Assembly (NCBI GenBank): GCA_030430385.1
Contig: JAUIFO010000008.1
Coordinates: 54,126-118,125, forward strand
Source of the DNA: Bacteroidia bacterium
GTDB taxonomy: Bacteria > Bacteroidota > Bacteroidia > Flavobacteriales > Flavobacteriaceae
Reading direction: 5' to 3'
DNA: 64,000 bases
The notes beneath the pieces are model-generated. The model was not told the origin of the DNA. It searched no databases and saw nothing but the letters and a program-made list of their open reading frames with translations. Positions 25,041 through 32,860 of the stretch are shown piece after piece. Each line of letters opens with the position of its first letter. The stretch's first letter is position 1. Position numbers and translations under genes: made by a program.

Positions 25041-25733
25041 ATGAAAAGAAAAATTTGCCTTATTGTTGTTTTAGTTTTATGTGTAACTTCTGTATTTGCT
25101 CAAGTGGAATCTGGTAAAACAGGTGCTTGGTATATGTACTTTTTTAAACACCAATTTAAGGAGAGTCAGTTTGGGTTTCAAGGAGATATTCAATATCGAA
25201 ATTGGAATGTAATTGGCGATCTAGAACAATTGCTATTAAGAGCTGGTGCAACCTATACGCCAAAAGAGGCCAACGTTCTGCTGACTTTAGGTTATGGGCA
25301 TATCACTACAGGAGCATTTGGTGACAGTGATGACACTGTTACAGAAAGTAGAATTTATCAGGAAGTGTTACTCCCTCAAAAAGTTGGTAACCGAGTTTAC
25401 CTCACACATCGTTTTAGATACGAACAGCGTTTTGTGGAAGATCAAGATTTTAGAACGCGATACCGTTACAACTTATTTTTAAACCTTCCATTTAATAAAC
25501 CTACTTTAGAGAAGCAGGCAATTTATGCAGCACTGTACAACGAATTGTTTATTAATGGTCAGCAAGATATTGGAAATGGTCAAGAGGTAACTTTCTTTGA
25601 TCGCAACCGAACCTATCTAGGTTTGGGTTATGTTTTAAAGCCTGGTCAGCGTATTCAATTAGGATGGATGAATCAGAAGTCGAATACTGTTGGTAAAGCA
25701 CAATTGCAATTTAGTTTCCATCACAGTTTCTAA
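25041..25733 (+). CDS. DUF2490 outer membrane protein
   Basis: A 230-residue exported protein with signal peptide (about 1-20, ending VFAQ) and the alternating amphipathic strands of a small outer-membrane beta barrel, ending in the aromatic residue F. Features such as RYNLFLNLPFNKPTLEKQ and YLGLGYVLKPGQRIQLGWMNQ match DUF2490. Function unknown. menC begins seven bases downstream, so the two are probably co-transcribed. Confidence 0.85.
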   Translation: MKRKICLIVVLVLCVTSVFAQVESGKTGAWYMYFFKHQFKESQFGFQGDIQYRNWNVIGDLEQLLLRAGATYTPKEANVLLTLGYGHITTGAFGDSDDTVTESRIYQEVLLPQKVGNRVYLTHRFRYEQRFVEDQDFRTRYRYNLFLNLPFNKPTLEKQAIYAALYNELFINGQQDIGNGQEVTFFDRNRTYLGLGYVLKPGQRIQLGWMNQKSNTVGKAQLQFSFHHSF

Positions 25734-25740
25734 TTACTAA

Positions 25741-26775
25741 ATGACTGCAAACTTTCAGAAATATAATCTAGAGTTTAAACAAGCCAGTGGTACTTCCAGA
25801 GGGATTTTGCACACTAAGGAAGCATGGTTCTTGATACTTTCCGAAGCTAATAAAATTGGTGTAGGCGAATGCGGATTATTTAGAGGCTTGAGTAGTGATG
25901 ATGTTGCAGAATATGAGGAAAAGCTACAATGGACCTGCAAAAACATACATCTTGGTTTAGAGGTTTTGTTAGCAGAATTAGTTGCATTTCCAAGTATACA
26001 ATTTGGAGTAGAACAAGCGTTTCTATCTCTAAATAGTCAAACAGGTTTTGATTTGTTTCCTTCTGAATTTTCTAACGGAAACGATAGCATTCCCATTAAT
26101 GGTTTAATATGGATGGGAACAGAAGCCTTTATGAAACAGCAGATCAAAGACAAATTAAATGAAGGGTTTGATTGCATCAAAATGAAAATTGGCGCTATCG
26201 ATTTTGATAGAGAACTCCATCTTCTTAAATCTATTCGGAAAACATATTCAAGCAAGGATATTGAACTTCGTGTAGATGCAAATGGTGCTTTTACAACAGA
26301 TAACGCTCTTGAAAAATTAAAGCGTTTGTCTGATTTCGACTTGCATTCCATAGAACAGCCTATTAAACAAGGACACATTGACGAAATGGCAAAGCTTTGT
26401 GAGCAATCACCTTTGGATATTGCTTTAGATGAAGAATTAATAGGGATTCATACTGTAACAAAAAAGGAAGCAATACTACAAACGATACAACCGCAATACA
26501 TCATTTTAAAACCTAGCTTAGTTGGTGGTTTTAGAGGCAGTCAGGAATGGATTGATATTGCAGAGACTAATAGAATTGGATGGTGGATTACCAGTGCTCT
26601 TGAAAGTAATGTCGGTTTAAATGCCATTGCGCAATGGACTTACAAACTTAAAAGTAGTTTACCGCAAGGGTTAGGAACAGGGCAATTATTTACTAATAAT
26701 ATTGATAGTCCATTACAAGTAAAAAATGGTACATTGCAATATGATATAAATTTAGATTGGAATTTTAATATTTAA
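25741..26775 (+). CDS. menC: o-Succinylbenzoate synthase
   Basis: Enolase-superfamily dehydratase converting SHCHC to o-succinylbenzoate. The 344-residue protein has the catalytic lysines in CIKMKIGAIDF, metal ligands D in LRVDANGAF, E in SIEQPI and D/E in IALDEELIG, and the second catalytic lysine in IILKPSLVGGF. It lies between the DUF2490 gene and a CPBP protease gene two bases downstream, in one operon. Confidence 0.95.
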   Translation: MTANFQKYNLEFKQASGTSRGILHTKEAWFLILSEANKIGVGECGLFRGLSSDDVAEYEEKLQWTCKNIHLGLEVLLAELVAFPSIQFGVEQAFLSLNSQTGFDLFPSEFSNGNDSIPINGLIWMGTEAFMKQQIKDKLNEGFDCIKMKIGAIDFDRELHLLKSIRKTYSSKDIELRVDANGAFTTDNALEKLKRLSDFDLHSIEQPIKQGHIDEMAKLCEQSPLDIALDEELIGIHTVTKKEAILQTIQPQYIILKPSLVGGFRGSQEWIDIAETNRIGWWITSALESNVGLNAIAQWTYKLKSSLPQGLGTGQLFTNNIDSPLQVKNGTLQYDINLDWNFNI

Positions 26776-26777
26776 AG

Positions 26778-27713
26778 ATGAAATATATACAACAAGCATT
26801 TAAAGGAGAACTTGGGTTTTGGAAATATTTAATTATACCTACAATATTTGCTGGTATAATGGTATTAAATTTTTTAGCTATTCAGTTAATGGATTTAGAT
26901 GTCGATAAAATCATTAGAAGTGAGATTGAAAAAAAAGGTGAGAACCGATTTTTAATTGAATCACTTGCGCCAATGGTAGTTTTATTGATACTACTACTGC
27001 TTTGGGTTAAATATGTTCATAAACAAAGTATAACGTCATTAACAACTTCAAGAAGTAAAATTGACTGGAAACGTATATGGTTTGCCTTCTTTTTTTGGGG
27101 AATTATCTCTTCGGGATTAGTTTTAATTGACTATTCAATGAATCCTGAACACTATGTTATGAACTTTCAACTGGAGCCATTCATATATTTAGTAGTTATA
27201 GCTGTACTTTTAGTGCCTTTACAAACTAGTTTTGAAGAGTACTTATTTAGAGGCTATTTAATGCAAGGTATTGGTGCTTTGGCTAAGAATAAGTGGTTGC
27301 CTTTAATAGTAACTTCTGTGATGTTTGGAGTTATGCATATTGGAAACCCTGAAGTCGAGAAAATTGGCTATTTCATTTTAGTCTATTACATTGGAACAGG
27401 ATTCTTTTTAGGAATAATAACATTAATGGACGAAGGTTTGGAATTAGCACTTGGATTTCATGCGGCTAATAATCTTTTTACTGCATTACTTGTTACTGCA
27501 AATTGGACTGCCTTTCAAACACCTTCAATTCTTAAAAGTATAGCAGATCCTTCTGAAGGATCTTCAATTTTTGAAATTATCATTCCTGTGTTTGTTTTAT
27601 TTCCAATTCTACTTTTCATTTTTGCAAAAATATATAAGTGGAATAACTGGAAAGAGAAACTCTTTGGAAAGGTTGACGTACCTCCAAAAGAAGATTATAA
27701 GATTATAGACTAA
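26778..27713 (+). CDS. CPBP family intramembrane metalloprotease
   Basis: A 311-residue membrane protein with about eight helices and the Abi/CPBP motifs: EEYLFRG with E153, E154 and R158, then H187 in VMHIGN and H228 in GFHAANN. The family includes CaaX prenyl proteases and bacteriocin self-immunity proteins; the target here is unknown. It is the last gene of the DUF2490-menC operon. Confidence 0.9.
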   Translation: MKYIQQAFKGELGFWKYLIIPTIFAGIMVLNFLAIQLMDLDVDKIIRSEIEKKGENRFLIESLAPMVVLLILLLLWVKYVHKQSITSLTTSRSKIDWKRIWFAFFFWGIISSGLVLIDYSMNPEHYVMNFQLEPFIYLVVIAVLLVPLQTSFEEYLFRGYLMQGIGALAKNKWLPLIVTSVMFGVMHIGNPEVEKIGYFILVYYIGTGFFLGIITLMDEGLELALGFHAANNLFTALLVTANWTAFQTPSILKSIADPSEGSSIFEIIIPVFVLFPILLFIFAKIYKWNNWKEKLFGKVDVPPKEDYKIID

Positions 27714-27714
27714 T

Positions 27715-27763
27715 AAAAAAAGCGACTTCACTTCGAGAACCTCAGTGACCAAGTCGCTTTTTT
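27715..27763 (+). terminator. Terminator with conserved-loop hairpin (copy 1)
   Basis: A 13-base outer stem (AAAAAAGCGACTT pairing with AAGTCGCTTTTTT) encloses CAC/GTG and the 13-base loop TTCGAGAACCTCA (27732-27744). The trailing T-run makes it a good terminator, usable on both strands. The same loop recurs in two hairpins at 44.3-44.4 kb with different stems. Confidence 0.85.
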
Positions 27764-27784
27764 ATACTACTTTTTTGAGTTTAC

Positions 27785-29719
27785 TTACTCTGAAGCCTTA
27801 AACAATATGGCAGCTTTGTTGAAGTCAGAAGCAGCATTAATGACTTGTCGGAATGCTTCATATTTATTTAAATCGAATTCGTGTGTTTTGTATAACTCTT
27901 CAATGATGATGATAATTTTATCGTCTTCGATCTTATAATTAGAATCCCATTTTGCCGTAATTTTTCCATTACTAGCTTTATATTCTTTATGAATCACAAG
28001 TGATTCAAGTCCTTCAGCAACATAACCTTCAGGAATATTTACAATGATCTCATAGTTATAGCGATTTGGATATAACATTTCAATAGGATTGATACGTTCG
28101 GTTTCCTGATACAATTCACTTTGCGTCCCAATAACTAATCCAACTTGAAAAATATAGCTATCTCCAGCATCTTCTAATAAATTTTCAGAAGCAATAGTAG
28201 TTTGCACTTTAAAAGGCTGATTGTACTTGGTAATGTTCATGTCAGCATTTTGGTGCTCATAACTCAAGATCTCTTTGTCATCAATTCCAGAACCAGTGAG
28301 ATAATCTTTATAGTCTGCAACACCTTGTTCTGGAGACAAGCTCATTACTGCACGACTGGTTTCAGCCCAATGTCCAAAATAATCTTGATCTTGTTTGATG
28401 ATGACACGTTCAAAATCATCTTCAAAAGAAATATTCATATCGCGTCTAATTCTACTGTAATCTGGATCTTCTTGAATGATTTTAGAAAAATAGTGGTCAT
28501 AATTCGATTGAATAAACATACCATAATTGCCTAAAATGTTAAAAGGCGCTTCACCAACACGCGCTTCGAAACGCTCAGGCGCAATGTATTTTTGTTCTTC
28601 AGGTAAATAGATTAAAAAATCTCGCAACATTCCAGGCACAAAGAATTCAGGATCAAATTTTGCCAGAAAACGATTTGCAGTGATGACGATTTCAAATTCA
28701 ATATCTAAGGCTTTAAAGTATTGCGCATAGACTTTCATAATACCATAATCACTTGCCGAACGATTCTCAAGCACATACTTCAAATCGGATAACTCTGGAT
28801 TATTATTAGAGACAATGGTATAATTGTTTTTAACAAAATTATCGATGAGTGCTACTGTTTTAAATGAAGTAAGGTCTGTTTGACCTTCAACAATAGCATT
28901 CACATCTTCTTGCGCTTTGGGTTCTACAACTTTAGGAAAAAATTGCATCCCAACATTATTGGCAACATTAGACCAAAACATATTTTGTGAGATGTTTTGT
29001 CCTTTAGGATAACATTGATACACTACAGCAATGTTATTCGCTTTAGGTGTAGCATATTCCTCTTCAACCATAGCAGGAATGTCAGTTATCGTTAACAATT
29101 CAGCTTTTGTGCCATCGAGTTTAACCGAATCAAATGTTTCAGTAGTTCTGTAAGCCTTAACATTTGATTCTAGGTCACCAGAAATAAACAAGAACTGCGC
29201 TTCTTTAATCTTGTAATCCGTTTGAATGGTTTCAGAACCATAGATTTCGTAGTCCTTTTCAACGGTGTATAAGATTTCTATTTCCGAATTGTTTTCAACA
29301 CCTTCAATCGCAAAGATTTTAAAATCGCCATATTCTTCAACATTACTCACATCTTTAATGTTGTCTTTGTTCAGTTCAACAACTTTACCTTTAGCACTAA
29401 TTGTACGCGCTTTTATATCAATAACATTATTGACATCATACATCGGAATATAAACCGTATTATGTCGTGCAATACCTTGATCATCATTAACTCTAATAAT
29501 CTTATGTTCAGTTTCGTATCGAATAGGTTGTGCGTTTGCGTCACTTAAATAATACTCAACGATGTGTTTTTTTAATATAGCTACGGAAGATGCTTCAGCT
29601 TCAGCATCAGTAATTTTATGAAGCTTCGGTTTCTTTTTCCAATCATAGGTTTTAAAATGTTGTGCATAACTCGCTGAAGTTACTACTAAAGCTATGATGC
29701 AAATCAATTGTCTAATCAT
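27785..29719 (-). CDS. Secreted DUF3857 protein lacking the transglutaminase triad
   Basis: A 644-residue exported protein (signal peptide about 1-19, ending SYAQ). The DUF3857 domain spans roughly residues 40-240. In the core, the position of the catalytic cysteine reads RSASDYGIMK where the active paralogue has RYGDCKAM, so C is replaced and no activity is expected. The C-terminal beta domain has NIPEGYVAEGLESLV. It shares one base with the upstream partner gene (stop/start overlap) and mirrors the gene at 7443-9620. Confidence 0.85.
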   Translation of the reverse strand: MIRQLICIIALVVTSASYAQHFKTYDWKKKPKLHKITDAEAEASSVAILKKHIVEYYLSDANAQPIRYETEHKIIRVNDDQGIARHNTVYIPMYDVNNVIDIKARTISAKGKVVELNKDNIKDVSNVEEYGDFKIFAIEGVENNSEIEILYTVEKDYEIYGSETIQTDYKIKEAQFLFISGDLESNVKAYRTTETFDSVKLDGTKAELLTITDIPAMVEEEYATPKANNIAVVYQCYPKGQNISQNMFWSNVANNVGMQFFPKVVEPKAQEDVNAIVEGQTDLTSFKTVALIDNFVKNNYTIVSNNNPELSDLKYVLENRSASDYGIMKVYAQYFKALDIEFEIVITANRFLAKFDPEFFVPGMLRDFLIYLPEEQKYIAPERFEARVGEAPFNILGNYGMFIQSNYDHYFSKIIQEDPDYSRIRRDMNISFEDDFERVIIKQDQDYFGHWAETSRAVMSLSPEQGVADYKDYLTGSGIDDKEILSYEHQNADMNITKYNQPFKVQTTIASENLLEDAGDSYIFQVGLVIGTQSELYQETERINPIEMLYPNRYNYEIIVNIPEGYVAEGLESLVIHKEYKASNGKITAKWDSNYKIEDDKIIIIIEELYKTHEFDLNKYEAFRQVINAASDFNKAAILFKASE

Positions 29720-31602
29720 TATTCTTGTTCTAAAATTATACTTTTTTTGTAGGCTTTTCTTAAGCCTTTGATGAAGTCATTCCAAACTTCAAAATCTTCA
29801 GTTTTAACACTCAAGGTCTTTACATAAATCGATTTATGTTGTGTAATGGTTTTGCCATCTAAAACGTATTGAATTCTAAATCCGAAGTTGTCGTTCTCGT
29901 AAGATCTTTCTTCAGGAATGTATGAAGCTTTATAGCCTTCAGGAATTGTGATGACTGTTGTAAAATCTTTTTTGAAATGGTAATCGATCTTTTTACTTAA
30001 GGTTCTGTCTTTGATATCAACAGCACTTTTGGAAAGTGAACGATCTATATTGGGATTCAAATATATTTTTGTACCAATCGATTTAAGGTAACTATCGATT
30101 TCAAGATCATATGATAACTCTAAAGGTGTGCTCTTATTGTCAAAATTAGTTTTTAAAATATTAGAATATCCTGTTTTGTTATTTCCAAGAGCCAGTGTTG
30201 TATTGAGATATTCTTCTTCGGTTTTACTTTCTTTTTTAAATGTGTAATCTGAAATAAATTCTACTTTATCATAACCCGTTAAAAGACGCTTTTCAGACAC
30301 TTTAACAATGCCATCAGAAATTGTAATGTCTGAAGTTATAGTCGTTGTGCTAAGATCTGCAGCTTGTGTAGGAACCTTTACAATTTTGTAATTAGTATCA
30401 TCAATTCCCATTAAGGCTTCCTTATTTTGAGTAAAAGCACTTGGCATTCCAAAAGGCACATAGCTATCAGTGGCATCAAGAAAAATGGTATCTTTCTCTA
30501 TAATAGCTGTAGTAATCATATGATCGTCAACAGACGTTGAAGGCAGATCAAAATAGGAGTAGGGTTTGTTTCTAGAACCAATCCAAGTTCTGTAAGCTTG
30601 TATGCCTTTGTGGTTTAACATTTCAAACAGCAGATTCGACATCGCTTTACAGTCGCCATAACGCGTATCACAAGTGGCTGCTGCTCCAGCAGGAATAAAT
30701 CCGCCATAACCATCACCAAAAGCAATGTAATTAATATTGTTTTGAACCCACTCAAAAATGGCTTTAGCTTTTTCTCTGTCGGAAGTCATGCCTTCTGTAA
30801 TTTCATCAGCAATAGCATAAACCTTGTCTAATTCTTTTTGATCAGTTTGTTTTACTAATGAGACATACCATTTATACAAATTATCTAATGTTCCCGAAAC
30901 GGGAATGGTTTCGTTATTACGCTGGTAATTTTTAATATACAACATCACGTGAGGCAGATAGTACATTGGGTTTTCACTATCGTCTTCATCTTTATAACCT
31001 TTTGTGTTTTCAGCAGACCAAGTATAGACAAAGCTGGTATCGGTTTCTTCTTTTTTGAAGTCTAGTGCCATATGTTCTGTATTGAATTCGGTATAACCTA
31101 ACTCAACATTTTTAGGAAACTCTACAGAAAGTTGAGCACTTTGAGTTGGCACATGAATGGCAAATAGGTAACTCCCTAAAAAGTGAGGTTCAGAAATAAT
31201 ACGTTTATAACTTAAGTGAGTTTCGGCACCTTCCTTAACAGCAGGAAATGTAAAGGTTTTATATTCATCACCACTATAAAAAACCATATTGTCAAATTGC
31301 TGTTGCGTTTCAATGTAATCCACATCAATTCGTTTGTCTTGTTCAGGAAGATAGGTATAAGCTTCAATGTCTTCAATTTTGTAAAAATTACCATAACCAA
31401 TAGTTTCATTGGCATAATATAAATTCTTAGAGGTCAGGAACTTTCCGTGTTCATTTATATGTTTTACAATATTAAAAGCATCATTGTTAAGTGAGATTTT
31501 AATATGCTCATGACGTTTCAAATACATGTAATCTTCGTCTTTAAAATCTTGTGAAAATAGAAGTAAAGGCGCAAGTAAAAAAATGAATAGATATCTACAC
31601 AT
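29719..31602 (-). CDS. Secreted DUF3857/transglutaminase-like protein (second copy)
   Basis: A 627-residue exported protein: signal peptide (about 1-17), DUF3857 domain, transglutaminase-like core, C-terminal beta domain. The triad is complete: C318 in YGDCKAM, H361 in DDHMIT and D376 in FLDATD. It is a paralogue of the gene at 9624-11549, with the same partner order. A perfect minus-strand -7 box TATATTTG lies at 31627-31620, giving a leader of about 13 bases. Confidence 0.87.
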   Translation of the reverse strand: MCRYLFIFLLAPLLLFSQDFKDEDYMYLKRHEHIKISLNNDAFNIVKHINEHGKFLTSKNLYYANETIGYGNFYKIEDIEAYTYLPEQDKRIDVDYIETQQQFDNMVFYSGDEYKTFTFPAVKEGAETHLSYKRIISEPHFLGSYLFAIHVPTQSAQLSVEFPKNVELGYTEFNTEHMALDFKKEETDTSFVYTWSAENTKGYKDEDDSENPMYYLPHVMLYIKNYQRNNETIPVSGTLDNLYKWYVSLVKQTDQKELDKVYAIADEITEGMTSDREKAKAIFEWVQNNINYIAFGDGYGGFIPAGAAATCDTRYGDCKAMSNLLFEMLNHKGIQAYRTWIGSRNKPYSYFDLPSTSVDDHMITTAIIEKDTIFLDATDSYVPFGMPSAFTQNKEALMGIDDTNYKIVKVPTQAADLSTTTITSDITISDGIVKVSEKRLLTGYDKVEFISDYTFKKESKTEEEYLNTTLALGNNKTGYSNILKTNFDNKSTPLELSYDLEIDSYLKSIGTKIYLNPNIDRSLSKSAVDIKDRTLSKKIDYHFKKDFTTVITIPEGYKASYIPEERSYENDNFGFRIQYVLDGKTITQHKSIYVKTLSVKTEDFEVWNDFIKGLRKAYKKSIILEQE

Positions 31603-31619
31603 ACTTAGGGAATTAGATT

Positions 31620-31627
31620 CAAATATA
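31620..31627 (-). promoter_or_regulatory. Promoter -7 box of the second DUF3857 operon
   Basis: On the minus strand this reads TATATTTG, a perfect TAnnTTTG match. No TTG is visible 20 bases upstream. Confidence 0.45.
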
Positions 31628-31702
31628 GCCTAATTTTAATATTAATAATTAACTTTAAGGCGTTAAAAATTGTATAAAATCTATAGCCAATACCATACCA
31701 AA

Positions 31703-32776
31703 ATGAAACCTAGATTTGATAAAATTCACTTAAAATTTAAATTGAATGGTAAATCGTATCGACGTGACGACCTTAAAGAAGTTGCCTATAGTCTGGTAAA
31801 AGAAGGCGAAGCGTATGAAAGAATTGCTGGTGATTTCATGTTAGATTGGTTGGATGATAAGGATTATATTTTTGTCAAGACTTCTGGCACCACAGGTAAG
31901 TCCAAACGCATAAAAATTATGAAGGATGCTATGGTGCATTCTGCAATAATGACTGGAGATGCTTTTGGTTTACAGCCTGGCGATACAGCATTACACTGTT
32001 TACCAAACCACTATATTTCTGGTAAAATGATGTTGGTAAGAGCGATGATTTTAGGCTTGGAAGTAGATTTGGTTGCTCCAACACTTCAACCTGATTTTGA
32101 CGCTGATAAGCATTATAATTTTGCTGCAATGATTCCATTACAATTAAAACATTCGCTTGATAATATAGATTGCATAAAAACATTGATAGTTGGAGGCGCT
32201 AAAGTCTCGAAACCTTTATTAGAAGAAGTTCAGCTGAAGTCGACGACTGTTTATGAAACTTATGGTATGACGGAAACGGTTAGTCATATTGCCATCAAGC
32301 CATTAAACAAGACCAAAAACAATGCTCCGACTTTTAAAACCTTACCTGGAATAAGCATTTCTACAGATGATAGAGACTGCTTAGTAATACAAGCGCCTTT
32401 TATCAATACTGATCCTATTGTGACCAATGATATTGTAAATATTATCTCTAAAAACGAATTTGAATTACTTGGACGTTATGATCATATGATTAATTCTGGA
32501 GGCGTGAAGGTCTTTCCAGAACAAGTTGAATCAAAACTTCAAGACGCTATTGATCAGCGTTTTTTTATAACTTCTGAAGAAGACACTGATTTAGGTCAAA
32601 AAGTAATTATGATTGTTGAAGGTGATACTTCAACGATTGACAAATCGGTATTTTCGGTTTTGCAAAAGCACGAAGTGCCAAAAGCCATCTATTCAATTCC
32701 TAAATTTTTTGAAACAGAAACGGGAAAATTACAGCGTCAAAAAATTTTAGATGTTGTTTTTAGTATGGTTAACTAA
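31703..32776 (+). CDS. menE: o-Succinylbenzoate-CoA ligase (AMP-binding)
   Basis: Activates o-succinylbenzoate to its CoA thioester for MenB. The 357-residue protein is an adenylate-forming enzyme of the short MenE type, with the phosphate loop KTSGTTGKSKRIKI, the motif YETYGMTETVSHIA and the hinge region LLGRYDHMINSGGVKVFPEQVE. I chose the ATG at 31703 (start MKPRFDKIHL); a TTG at 31670 would add eleven residues of unlikely sequence. It is divergent from the DUF3857 operon. MenE is inferred from family plus the surrounding men genes. Confidence 0.9.
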   Translation: MKPRFDKIHLKFKLNGKSYRRDDLKEVAYSLVKEGEAYERIAGDFMLDWLDDKDYIFVKTSGTTGKSKRIKIMKDAMVHSAIMTGDAFGLQPGDTALHCLPNHYISGKMMLVRAMILGLEVDLVAPTLQPDFDADKHYNFAAMIPLQLKHSLDNIDCIKTLIVGGAKVSKPLLEEVQLKSTTVYETYGMTETVSHIAIKPLNKTKNNAPTFKTLPGISISTDDRDCLVIQAPFINTDPIVTNDIVNIISKNEFELLGRYDHMINSGGVKVFPEQVESKLQDAIDQRFFITSEEDTDLGQKVIMIVEGDTSTIDKSVFSVLQKHEVPKAIYSIPKFFETETGKLQRQKILDVVFSMVN

Positions 32777-32827
32777 TTCAATTAGCGTATTTACTCATTT
32801 TAAATTTTCTTTAGTATTCCATGATTA

Positions 32828-32835
32828 TAGTTTTG
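32828..32835 (+). promoter_or_regulatory. Promoter -7 box of the vWA/plug gene
   Basis: TAGTTTTG, a perfect TAnnTTTG match, with a predicted leader of about 21 bases before the ATG at 32861. Confidence 0.45.
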
Positions 32836-32860
32836 GAGTAAACATTTAAAACTAATCATC

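Noticed and set aside
31212..31422. Overlapping short frames on both strands within the second DUF3857 gene
   Set aside because: Both lie inside a well-supported secreted protein gene and have no family features.
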